This document shows positions 53,856-64,000 of a stretch of 64,000 nucleotides of DNA, piece by piece. The stretch's first letter is position 1. The number at the start of each line of letters is the position of its first letter. Position numbers and translations under genes: made by a program. The notes beneath the pieces were generated by a model. That model was not told where the DNA came from, did not search any database, and saw only the letters and a list, made by a program, of their open reading frames with translations. Origin of the DNA: Rapana venosa (Eukaryota > Mollusca > Gastropoda > Neogastropoda > Muricidae); the NCBI GenBank assembly GCA_028751875.1, contig CM054158.1, forward strand, positions 6,692,861 to 6,756,860, read 5' to 3'.

Positions 53856-54950
53856 TTAGCTTATCCAAGGCTCTGTTCTTGGCCCTGTTTTTCTGTTTTT
53901 GTTTGTTTGCTTGCTTGCGCGCGCGCGTGTGTGCGTGTGTGTGCTTTTTAGGGGAGGTGAGTGGGTGGGTGTTGTTGTAGCTATTCCATATTTAAGGACA
54001 GGTCTTACACATCCAAGGAACAGTTTCTTCCAAATGTTATAATCTGCTCCCCAGGATGTTCCAGACAACTTCTTCATCAGGAATGTTCGCAGATTGGCTC
54101 ATGCTGTGGTTGTTGTTTTTTTAAAATCTGGCTCTTCCAGGTCATCCTGGGATCACAGGTAACCCCAAAGTAGGTTAGTGTTTTGTCCTGGGGTAGGGTG
54201 TGTCCGTTCACCTGCAGATTTGCACGCTGTTCCTTTGTGGCCAGTCTGAAGATAGTGTATGTTGTTTTTCTGGTATTGATGGTCACCAGCCACTTCTTTG
54301 TTCAGTTCTCAGTCTTCCTCAGGGCTTCCTGCAACTCACTGCTGTATTCATGTACTTCTCAGAGCGCCAGATGACAGGTCGTCGTTGTATATCGCACCAT
54401 GGATCCATGCTGGGATGTCTCCCAAGATGTCGTTCATAAAGAGAAGGAAAAGCGTCGAGGAGAGTACACCGCCTTGTGGAACTCCTTCCTTTATGGTCCT
54501 CTTCCTGCTCTGGACTTTTCTGTTCTGCACCCGGCCTTTCTACTAGTAAGGTGCTGGCTGATCCAGTCATACATGTGGCCCGTGGTCCCATGTTGATGCA
54601 TCTTGACTTTCAGGCCATTTTTCCAAACCTTGTCAAATGCTTTTTGTAGATCTATCCATACTGCAATGGTATGCTTCTTGTCTAGGAGTTTGTCTTTAAA
54701 TTCTTGGGCAACATAAGCAACCTTGGTCCTTGGTGGATCTGTGCTGTCTGAATCCAGCCTGGTTGTCAGAGATGATCTCTTCCTTCTCCAGGTACCAGGT
54801 CAGTCTGTTGTTTATGGGCTTCTCCATAAACTTCCCCACATAGGTGGTAAGACTTATTGGCCTGTAGCTGTCTGCTTTGGTTTTGTCTTTTCCTTTATTG
54901 TAATTTGGGGTCATTGTAGCAACGACCAAAAAACCCCAGCAAAACAACAT
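53856..54950 (-). mobile_element. Jockey-like LINE reverse transcriptase fragment
   Basis: Minus-strand pieces in order: DSYRPISLTTYVGKFMEKPI and DNQAGFRQHRSTKDQ (54696-54950); IKEGVPQGGVLSSTLFLLFM, then IHGAIYNDDLSSG (54348-54530); NTRKTTYTIFRL and LQVNGHTLPQDKTLTYFGVT (54077-54286); GCVRPVLKYGI (53900s). The order and the PQGGVLS and LTYFGVT motifs fit the Jockey clade. The catalytic box reads YNDD where Jockey elements usually have YADD. Multiple frameshifts; both ends missing. Confidence 0.8.
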
Positions 54951-55803
54951 TAACAGTTTACAAAGAACACAAACGTACCATAATGCATTTAATGAGACAC
55001 ATCATGGCAATATTATGTTAGAACCAGTCCTGAAACAAAACATTTTTTGAGCTGCTAAAGTAATTCCTTGTTTAATAGCAAAAGCGAAAGATTATGTATA
55101 ATACTGGGCAAAACAGAAGTAAAAAATATTTTCCCACTCACACCCCCCCCCAAAAAAAAAAAAGTTATTAAAAGAAAATAAAACACCCATCCCAAAGTGA
55201 ATCCACATCAAAATCAAACATAATAATCATTAAAAACTAGTTAGCCCCCCCCCCCTCCCCCCCCCCAAAAGAAAACCACCCAAAAAACCACCAACAACAA
55301 ACAAAACACACACACACAAAAGAAAAGAAAATCATGACTAAAAATAATAAAACAATACTGACAGACAAACTTCCATTAAAACAAACGAAATCAAACCAAA
55401 CCAATCCAAACAAAACCAGACAAAATCAATCTTCTTTATCAGTCACTACCTACGCAGTCACCCCGGGCCGCTCCTCAGAAAAATCTAGTGTCGTGGTTCT
55501 GTGGTAGTGACCAACGGCAAAGGATGCATAGATCTATCCATTGATACTCCGCCTTCTGTCTTTCATCTATAATAATTATCTAATTGCCCCGCCTTCTGAC
55601 AACGCTTCCAGCACACAAATAGCCGGGAGAGAGGAAAGCCGTCTGGCGGACACTCAAACACTAGTGATGCGGATGAGAGAGGGAGGGGGGGGGGGGAGTT
55701 TGTTGGTTGGTGGGTTGGTTGGGTTTTACTGTTTTTTGTTTGTTAGATGTTTGTTGTTGTTTTTGCGCATACGCGTATGCGAGCGCCGTATAGTTGTGTG
55801 TGT

Positions 55804-55834
<31 letters not shown>

Positions 55835-55880
55835 AGGCGCCCTTGCTTATACTCCTCCCCCCACTCCCTCTTACTCCAGT
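54951..55880. other. Spacer with poly-C, A-rich and poly-G tracts
   Basis: Poly-C at 55247-55265 and about 27 G at 55806-55834. A/C-rich AAACCAAACC words at 55260-55420. No gene seen. Confidence 0.5.
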
Positions 55881-55884
55881 GTAA

Positions 55885-56245
55885 GGAAGGTGGCAGAATG
55901 GTTAAGACGTTTGCCTGCCAACAAGTCAACCGTGAGGTTGTGGGTTCGATTCCCAGCCTCGCCCTTTCTTCCCAGTTTGACAAAAAAATCGAACTGAATG
56001 TCAAAGTCCTTCGGATGAGACTATAAACCGAGGCCCCGTGTGCGAACGCATGCAGAACATCTTGCCCAGGCGTTAAATCCTGTTCCGCTTTTCGAAAGAG
56101 TAGGCCATTGTGTGCCGGTGGGAACAGATGACAAAATTTACAAAACCGCATACACACGTGGACTGGATGTAAAAAAAAAAAAAGCACATAAGTGCTTATT
56201 TCATTATCCTCGACATAAAAGAATAAATAGATAAATAAATAAAAG
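55885..56245 (+). repeat. SINE family 1, complete, plus strand (reference copy)
   Basis: Head GGTGGCAGAATGGTTAAGAC with B box GGGTTCGATTCCC at 55943. Core AGTCCTTCGGATGAGACTAT at 56005, GTGTGCGAACGCATGCAGAA, CGAAAGAGTAGGCCATTGTG, then AGCACATAAGTGCTTATTTC and an (AATA)n tail. Confidence 0.92.
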
Positions 56246-56619
56246 TATAATCATGTGCGTGTTCATAACTTGTGCGTGTATTAGGCTAACCAGTGATGCA
56301 CATCAAACTGCTTATACTGAAGAACGTAGTTGCGTTGTTGTTGTTTGATTATGTATTAGAGTCCTAACGGAATCATCCGACTTTGGGACTGTACCACCAA
56401 CCAGCCATCACATGTAACAACACGGGTGCGGCAGAACCATTGAGTAATGAATATAGGACGGCTGTGGGCAGAACCGCTACACTGTAACCATAGAGAAATG
56501 AATGGACATTAAAACAAATAAGCATACTACATTCGTTCGTGCAACTGCTGCCAAAGCTTGAAGGTACATCAAAGATCGGACGAAGAGGGGATGCCTCTTC
56601 CCCTCTGGTTCCTTTGGGT
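56246..56619. other. Spacer, no feature recognised
   Basis: No frame or repeat family. Confidence 0.4.
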
Positions 56620-56627
56620 CTGTACTA

Positions 56628-57273
56628 TTGTACTATAGTCGCTGTTCCCAAAAAAAATTCATAACCCAGACCTGCCAGTCTTGCTACTATCAATTACGGC
56701 GCATAAGCGCGATTCGCAAGTATCTGTCCACTGATGCAACTTCCAAGCTTGTCACATCTCTCATTCTTTCACGTTTAGACTACTGTAATTCTCTTTTGGC
56801 TGGCCTACCAGCATCATCTATCCACTCTCTTCAACGCATACAAAACTCTGCAAGCTCGACCGGTCCTAAGAAAGAAAAAATCTGAAACATCACTCCTCTT
56901 CTGCGATCTCTTCACTGGCTGCCTGTCTCACAACGACTGGAGTATAAGATCAATACCCTCTGTTTCAAATGTCTCCACAAATCTGCACCCTCTTATCTCT
57001 GTAACTGTCTTCACCTGTACACTTCATCCCGTTCCCTTCGTTCAGCCGCAGATACTTTGTGCTTTCGAACACCCAGATTCAAACAAACCACTGTTGGCGT
57101 CGTCTTTCTGTTTCTGTCCTCACTGGAATACTACCTCTTTCACTTCGCCAATGCCTTCACTTGATCCTTCAAATCCAGCCTCAAAACACACTTATTTCCT
57201 ACCTGAGACTTTCCCCCACATATCTGTCCCTAATTTTCAACAGCATCTTTCACCTCCTAATTATGTTCACGGT

Positions 57274-57341
<68 letters not shown>

Positions 57342-57515
57342 TGCGTGCGTGCGTGCGTGCGTACGTGCACGCGCATGAATTTGAAATCTGTTGTTCATTA
57401 TGTTTAAGGAGAGTTGCATGCGTGTAAATGATTTGAGTGCAAGCCTTCGATTTGTTTGTATTTTTACAAGATTCAGCGCTATATAAATTCCATAAATTAT
57501 TATTATTATTATTGA
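56628..57515 (+). mobile_element. L2-like LINE, 3' half, plus strand
   Basis: KKFITQTCQSCYYQLRRI, STDATSKLVTSLILSRLDYC, NSLLAGLPASSIHSLQRIQN in one frame (56628-56885). A small deletion follows at the SAARLV motif. Then LLRSLHWLPVSQRLEYKI and the polymerase end, a 3' UTR with a 90-bp (GT)n at 57275-57365, and TTCAGCGCTATATAAATTCC (ATT)n. It starts at the same residue as the open frame at 11738 but is the better consensus guide for the family. Confidence 0.88.
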
Positions 57516-58329
57516 TTGTTATGTGATACACTCTTTATTGGTTGGTTTGTTTCTTTGTCAAAACGACCAATAGAACCTACACACATAGGCATAAGCGCGC
57601 TGTTTTTCACAAATAAACTTGATATAAAACAACAACAAAACTGCCCATTTAAAGAAAGCGTTCATTGATTGATTCATTCAGTCTTCTTTTTTCATTTTTT
57701 ATATTTGTGACTGTATATTTTGTAATTAGACGGACTTTCCAGCAAGAAGAGTTCCTTGTCAATGCATCCAGAAGACAGTCAGTTAGCCTACTGCCTTCAG
57801 CATCAGCATTTGAGGTGCTTTAAAAAAATTAAAAAGGAAAATAAGAAAAATTAAGTGTATTCTAGCCATTGGAGTGTATTTCTTGGAGGGTCAATTTTCC
57901 AGTTTCTTCAACTAAAAATGTCGAAACAATTACTTTGCATGGAAACTAAACGTTTCCTGGACAATGTATGAGGTTATGGCCATAGGTCCTAACTGATCTT
58001 CTCATTTCAAATGGGCGTTGGCCCTAAACTCTAACGGCACAAGACTAGAAAAAGCCCTTACTTTTTGTTTGGAACAGGTCTCTTTGTTAGCGTAGTGGCC
58101 CATTGGTTTTGAACCCGTGAACTACTAACATGTTTGACGTCGTCAGTCGCCCGTGTCAATGGAAGAAACCCATGCAATATACACTATGTGTGATTTTCTA
58201 GGACATATTTTCATTATATATGACCAGGTGTACCTCATCATAGATGTAGGAAATGCAAAGGAATAAAATATGAAATCAATATAAAATGATTAAGATATTC
58301 TAACTGTATACTTTTGTTTGGTCAGGCAT
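57516..58329. other. Spacer before the promoter-like region
   Basis: No transposon, frame or satellite seen; AT-rich. Confidence 0.4.
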
Positions 58330-58469
58330 TCTCTTGAGCTAATACTTTCAGCTCCCAACTTCGCGCCAGGTTAGCAGACGATTTAAAGCGGAAGTTACCT
58401 TGCGACCAAAACAAGCGCATGTGCAATTGTTCATATCGCCATCTTGGCAACTTCGAGATTGGAGTACTG
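58330..58469 (+). promoter_or_regulatory. Candidate promoter and untranslated first exon
   Basis: Within 120 bp are AGCGGAAGTTACC (ETS-type), AAGCGCATGTGCAA (NRF1-like, one mismatch) and ATCGCCATCTTGGCAA (YY1-type), a combination typical of TATA-less housekeeping promoters. A donor CTG|GTAAAG follows at 58470. The opposing 120-codon frame on the minus strand overlaps the same bases and is more likely chance. Confidence 0.4.
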
Positions 58470-59634
58470 GTAAAGTTTCTTCTTTTGTATAGTTTGCAGT
58501 ATTTGGAAAAATGTGTTGTGAGATATTCTTCCAGTTGTTGAGTTAAACCTTTCTTTATTTCTTTCATCGTTGTTGTAAAGGTATGTAGTGCATGAGACAA
58601 ATTTGAACAGCGCCCGTACAGTTGATACGGCATTGAGTTTCGCATTCGCTGACGGTCTTCTTGAAAAGTTAAGCATATTTTCACTTACCAAATATTTTGA
58701 TTCATTATGCCATTATCTGCTCTAATTCCGTGTACATGTGAGTTCACTTGACCAAAAGTTGTTTTAGTATCGTTATATATGCATGTAAATTTGCTGATTT
58801 TTCCCAAGCTATGTCGTTGGGCACTTTGCAAAAGTGGTCGAGCTGTTGGCCTTCACAATGGGGGCAGTATCTGCAGATGAATGAAAGTGCATGGAGGTAA
58901 CATTCAACAGCTTTTTGGTTACCATGTGGCTTTATAGTTGTGGCATGTAACACAGAAGCGATTAGAGAAAAATCGCTCACTGTGCATTTTAATCAGGGCC
59001 GATTTTACTATTTTCTGCGTTGACCTCGATTACACATGCACGAGACCACACAAACATCCCTGACGCCGACTTCTATGCCGTGGGAACACCTGCTTTCCGT
59101 ATAAGGAAGTCACCAATGAGATTTAGAGAAAGCTGGGAAAGTGGCTGTTCCAGTTAGTACGCGCGCTGTCTTTTGCTTCTCAGTACTTTTTCATAATGAA
59201 TGACACAGTGCTTTTACTTTTTCATTTGTAAATATTAACTCTATTCAACATATACATTGATAGTTTGTCATTTTTTATGTTACATATAGTTAACCATTTA
59301 AACCAGTTAGGAGTTTTGATTAGAATTATCGATCCTGTAAAGATAACACCAACTGCTAGAACAGCCTGTCACCACATTGTTCTCACGATGTAAAGGATGC
59401 AAGTGTGTTTTTTCCCACGAGTGTGCATTTCGAAGTGTGAACACGACTGGTTATGCATGGTGGAAATAGCTGGTGTTTTATTCAATTCCAACCTAACACA
59501 TCACTCAGACTGAGGATTGGAGGCTTATGTGTATGAATTACTGGTTTGCAATTAGTGAAGCATTATCTTGAAAGGAATTTGGTTTTGGATTGTTTTCATT
59601 ACTAGTATAACTGCCCCAAAACAGTCATCATGAA

Positions 59635-59666
59635 TGACCAGTTCTACAGTCAGGAGGTGGGTTCTT
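59635..59666 (+). CDS. Candidate first coding exon of a downstream gene
   Basis: CCAAAACAG acceptor, then TCATC, ATG at 59640 (MNDQFYSQE) and donor GAG|GTGGGT. The start codon is in an adequate context. If real, the gene continues past the right edge, since I find no phase-0 partner exon in the remaining 4 kb. I do not recognise the product. Confidence 0.3.
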
Positions 59667-60214
59667 GTATGACAGTTTCTTCTGTGTGACACGCACGTTT
59701 TAATGTTCATTTGAAAAGTTTTGATTCTGATCGATTTCTTTACACAGAGTGAAAGAAAGCTCTTCAGAGCTGGTTGTGATTTGAAATTTTATTTGAAGTA
59801 ATTAAGGAAACTTATGGGATATCTTTGGTAGTAATCTGTTGTAAGCTTGTAAACTGCATGTATGTGGCTTCTTCATTATTATGAAAACAGTGTGTGTTTT
59901 ATGTACAGATACCCAGCCCCAATTTTTGTTGTTGATCATGTCAATTTAGATTAAACAAAACATTTTGCGCTGTTTTCTTAGAATTTATCCTGAAGACTAG
60001 AGTCAAAGAGTTATGGACAGATGCATACTTACTAGAAATATTTTACACACTTGATATAGTCACAGTCTCACACACATGGTCACACACACACACACACCCA
60101 CACACACATCTTCGATTTTACGTCTGTTCACTTAAAAGTGATATTAGACGAAAACACACATATATACGCATATGATACACACATGTATACCCATGTATGT
60201 GGCATATGTTATAT
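59667..60214. other. Presumed intron or intergenic DNA
   Basis: Only a short (CA)n near 60080. Confidence 0.4.
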
Positions 60215-60329
60215 TACTCTGATAATAATGATGACATGGGATTTATATAGTGTTGTATCTGATGAAAGCAAATCAAAGTGCTTACAGTTACACACTCACT
60301 CACTCACTCACTCACACTGTCTATTTCAG

Positions 60330-60360
<31 letters not shown>

Positions 60361-60450
60361 TTCGTCTAATATCAGAAGTGAACAGACATAAAATTGAAGT
60401 CAACAACAACAACAACACACACACACACGCAAACGCACACTGTGTTTATT
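60215..60450 (-). repeat. Diverged L2-like LINE tail with AC and CTCA runs
   Basis: GGGATTTATATAGTGTTGTA and AAGCAAATCAAAGTGCTTAC on the plus strand, then (CACT)n and (AC)n. Confidence 0.6.
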
Positions 60451-61011
60451 GATTTTTGTTAATGTTCAATGTTATTTTGTTAGTAAATGAACAGACGTCA
60501 TAGTTCATACCGATAACTGAGCAAATTAATCATAAATCAACGCCCTTTCCCCCAAATCTTTTTTTTTTTTTAAACAGTGTTTTTAAAAATAAATATTCTG
60601 ATGTAGTACATAGTGAAACTTTCATGAGTCTGAACTTTGTACTGCGTCAGATTTTTGTTCTCAGTATCACTCGCCATCCATGTTCAGTGTGTGATGCTGG
60701 AGGGAGACTGACAATGAAAGCACAGCACAAGGCGTGGGAACTTCTCACCCCCCTCAGAGCCTGGGGGGCTCTTTGTGTGAACGGCAGGTGGTGGGCTGGG
60801 CTGGGCTGCTGGTTATCAGCAGTACACACAGCACATGATGTCAACTGTCGTTCACTTCAAGTGACATTGGTTGTTGTGTTTGTTATGGAGAGAGGGGAGG
60901 AGTAGGATGGGGGTGTTTTATATTTCTTGTATACTTTTACAAGGTTTGTTGGTTAGTAGCTGAATGATGCCATTTTCTGATTTTGAACTCTTGAAAAGAA
61001 GATTTGGGAGA
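60451..61011. other. Spacer, no feature recognised
   Basis: A 93-codon frame at 60624-60905 shows no domain or splice support. Confidence 0.4.
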
Positions 61012-61220
61012 AAGTTTGAAAATCAGCATTGACAGTTTGTGTGCTGCTGGTATAGTCAGTGTGTTTAAATAAAAAGATTTTGGGTCAAGTTTGAAAATCA
61101 GCATTGACAGTTTGTGTGCTGCTGGTATAGTCAGTGTGTTTAGATAAAAAGATGTTGGGTCAAGTTTGAAAATCAGCATTGACAGTTTGTGTGCTGCTGG
61201 TATAGTCAGTGTGTTTAACA
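61012..61220 (+). repeat. 75-bp tandem repeat, about 2.8 copies
   Basis: AAGTTTGAAAATCAGCATTG starts at 61012, 61087 and 61162. Copies differ by only a few bases. The period is a multiple of three and the minus strand is open through all copies. Confidence 0.95.
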
Positions 61221-61339
61221 CTACAGTTTATCCTGGGGCAGCAGCAGAGGGAGGGACAGTGAGTCAGTGACATGGCTGCTGTTGACAGAGGGTGGGAAAA
61301 TGTCAGCTTGTGATTGAATAATGAAGTTGGCGAGGGGCT

Positions 61340-61368
61340 TTGGGGGGGGGGGGGGGGGGGGGGGGGGA
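61340..61368 (+). repeat. Poly-G tract
   Basis: About 29 consecutive G. Confidence 0.95.
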
Positions 61369-61886
61369 GAACAGGCTGTGAGTGTGATGAAGTATGAACA
61401 GGAGCAGACTGGAGGGAGGGAGGGATGAGAAACAAAAGACAGCAGTAGTATTCTGGTCTTTCCCTCTTTTTTCCCCCCTTGTCCCCCTCCCCCCTGTTAT
61501 ACCACCTTCTTACTCCCTTTCTTATGGTCTACATAGATATATAATATCTGTTTTCCTGCTGTCTGTGTATTCACTGTTATGTATATATATACTTGTCATG
61601 TGTGTGACTTTGTCTTTTCCTCAATTCCTGTCCCTAGTTTTTCTCCCTTTTCCTTTCACTTTCTGGTTGATTTTTGTTGGTGATATTTAATACAGATTTT
61701 AAAAAAAATCGTATTGAAATATTGTTGTCGATGCCATCTGAGTCACTGAATCAGCTCCGTGACTTCAGAGACCTCACATGTATTCATAGTAATTAAAAGT
61801 CACACTAATCAGTTGTGATCTTTGGTTGATTGATTTAATCCTGAGCTTGATCTTAATTTTTTTTTTTTTAAAAGAAAGTGTGTGTG

Positions 61887-61927
<41 letters not shown>

Positions 61928-62564
61928 TCAGAAAGGCTCTCCCCCCTCTTTTTTGTTTTTTTTCCAAACTAGTGATTAGCTAATTACTTTAGTGTAATAC
62001 AAGCAATGTTTTAATCAAATGCCAGAGAACAGAAAAAAATCTCGGCAGGCTAATTGATTTCTAATAGTACGTCCGTCATCCATGCCAAGGATTTTTATCT
62101 GTTATTAATTATATTAATTAGACTAGTAGTACTGTAGTAGGACAAAAAATTAAACAAATTGATTGCTTGAAAAATCTAGATGAGTTTGTGGCTTGAAGGA
62201 GTTATGGTTATATTAAAAAAAAAAAAAAAAGAAGAAGAAAAAGGGAGCTGGGGCCTGAGTAACTTTTTGTGTGTTTGTTTTCTTTCTAGTTTTTGTCATC
62301 TTGTTGATTACAGGTTGAAAGCTTATTTGTCAGCGAACTGTATTTGTTTATTGTTTGAATAATTATAGTCATAATGAATAAAGCCATGATTGTAAACGCA
62401 ATTTTTAACATAAAAGACAAGGAAAACAAAATAATTGATCATTCTTCATTCTTGTAATGTATTGCGGTGCTAAGATTTTATTTTTTAATAAAGTGTATTT
62501 TTTTAATGTGTACTAACTACTATATAGATTATATACAATTAGAAAACATATATAGCATGAAGTA
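61369..62564. other. Spacer, (GA)n at 61890
   Basis: A (GA)n run at 61889-61924 and A/T-rich DNA. No gene supported. Confidence 0.5.
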
Positions 62565-62567
62565 ATG

Positions 62568-62612
<45 letters not shown>

Positions 62613-62721
62613 AACATGCACACCACACATGCCGCACTGCGCACGCACACACATGCAACACACACAGACTTACATACACACATGCACACAATAAACCAAA
62701 CAACACAACACAACACAACAC

Positions 62722-62772
<51 letters not shown>
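62565..62772 (+). repeat. Two (AC)n blocks
   Basis: 62570-62610 and 62722-62770, separated by CACACATGC and CAACA words. Confidence 0.95.
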
Positions 62773-62967
62773 CACAGAATAATCAAATACATGAATATAC
62801 AGGCTGCAAAATCACAAAGGCAACATTACATAGGCGTGCATACAATGATCACATGCAGTGAATCAGTGTGGCCTGGTAATGTTCAGTGCCTGTGTAGGGC
62901 ATGATAAGGAAGTGAGGGGTCAGGAGTCAATGGCCTACTGCCTGTGGTATGGGATTGGTGTCCTACT

Positions 62968-63100
62968 TCTCTCTCTCTCTCTTCTCTCTCTTCTCTCTCT
63001 CTTCTCTCTCACTCTCTCAGTCTCTGTCTCACTCTGTCTCTCAGTCTCTGTCTTTGTCTCTCTTCTCTGTCTCTCTTCTCTCTCTCTCTCTCTCTCATTT
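62968..63100 (+). repeat. Interrupted (TC)n tract
   Basis: CTCTCT with TTCTC and TGTCTC interruptions. Confidence 0.95.
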
Positions 63101-64000
63101 TTGAGGCTTTCACTCCCTCAGTCCCTGGCTTGATTGCTGGCTCAAGCTGGGAGGCTTAAGTCCTCCCCAAACCAGTGCACATTGTGAACACACAACACAG
63201 GCCCCACCCTAACCCATTAACTCTTGCTGCTTGTCACCCACTCTCCATTCTGTCGTGTCTGCCTTTCATTTTTCTGCTTGGTCGCCATCCTTTGCCTAAA
63301 GTTCTGAAGTTTCTCTCTCTTTCGGGAGCATGTTCACAGCCCTCTTTAGTTTTACTCACTGAATCAACTCTATTGACCCATGTTTTTTTTCTTTTCCCTC
63401 CCCTGCTCTCCCTGTTTTAAATGGGCTGTGTGTGTCTGTGTCTGTGTGTGTGCTTGTGTGTGTGTTTACAAAAAAAACCGGAAAGTAAATGTAATTTACT
63501 GAACACATATAATGACACATGTGTATAACTTTTTTTAAAAGTTAAAACTGATGAAAGAAAAAAAAAGTTTGTCGAGGGAGTGATTCTGTTCAAGAATTGT
63601 CTGTTTTATGGTTTGATTTTATCATTGGAACTGTGTAAACTAACAAGTGTTTTTTTCTAAAGTAAAGAAAAAGTGCATGGATGTGTTAATCAAATAACTT
63701 AGATTAAGACTGGCAGAGAATATCAATGGATTTTCTTGAGGACTTATGTTTTAATGTAACACAAATTTACAGCTCTTTTGACCTCACCAGACCATGCACT
63801 CTGTAGAGAGTGAGGTAATTTTCTATGAAGTAATTTACATCTGGTAGAATAAGGTAACTATCGGCTTGCTTTTTACACTTGAAAAGAAAATGCATTATTA
63901 TGGGTATTGTGTTGGTAGTATCATTAGTAAATTAGTAGTATTGATGCATACATGTGCCTGTGTGTCCAGAAGCTTTAAGATAGCTCCTAGATGGAAGAAC
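63101..64000. other. Right end, no gene seen
   Basis: A (TG)n run at 63426-63465; otherwise AT-rich DNA without splice-supported frames. Confidence 0.4.

Noticed and set aside
58322..58691. 120-codon minus-strand frame (PYQLYGRCSNLSHALH...)
   Set aside because: No recognisable domain, no splice partner, and it overlaps promoter-like motifs that make better sense on the plus strand. Kept out of the gene list, but a homology search would settle it.
60624..60905. 93-codon plus-strand frame
   Set aside because: No domain, splice site or repeat support; length is within chance.

Overview
The window is animal nuclear DNA, most likely from a lophotrochozoan and probably a gastropod mollusc. The grounds are short exons with GT/AG splice sites split by kilobases of transposon debris, very dense microsatellites, several tRNA-derived SINE families with a shared core, RTE-, L2- and Jockey-like LINEs, and the AAGGGAGATAAC motif often seen in molluscs. 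Species assignment is inference. There are no bacterial-style genes.

Layout. 1-1.86 kb: badly decayed RTE-like LINE. 2.79-14.46 kb: one minus-strand Ty3/gypsy retrotransposon with two ~172 bp LTRs, broken by three later insertions: a ~3.6 kb unclassified element in gag (6.84-10.42 kb), an L2-like LINE just before gag (10.86-11.91 kb), and a pogo/Tigger DNA transposon in the 5' LTR (12.03-14.39 kb). 15.2-16.8 kb: a second RTE-like LINE. 17.68-39.11 kb: the one host protein gene I can assemble, on the plus strand. It has five phase-compatible exons encoding at least 305 residues and ending in a G-patch, an RNA-helicase-binding/splicing-type domain. Its introns hold a second copy of the unclassified ORF, a hAT-like transposon nested in a SINE, a full-length RTE with target duplications, a pentanucleotide satellite and a 55-bp minisatellite made from SINE sequence. 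39.2-57.5 kb: intergenic DNA of LINE and SINE copies, with one intact tRNA-Glu(CTC) gene at 44.9 kb. 57.5-64 kb: transposon-poor DNA that starts with a promoter-like stretch (ETS, NRF1-like and YY1 motifs, ~58.4 kb) and a possible first coding exon at 59.64 kb, probably the 5' end of a gene running off the right edge.

The most novel signal is a mobile-element family with no recognisable transposase or reverse transcriptase. Copies at 6.84-10.42 kb, 18.07-19.2 kb and 36.86-37.54 kb together define both ends. The copies at 6.84 and 18.07 kb encode related proteins of unknown family; one frame (218 aa at 18.54 kb) is still open and starts just past a host splice donor.
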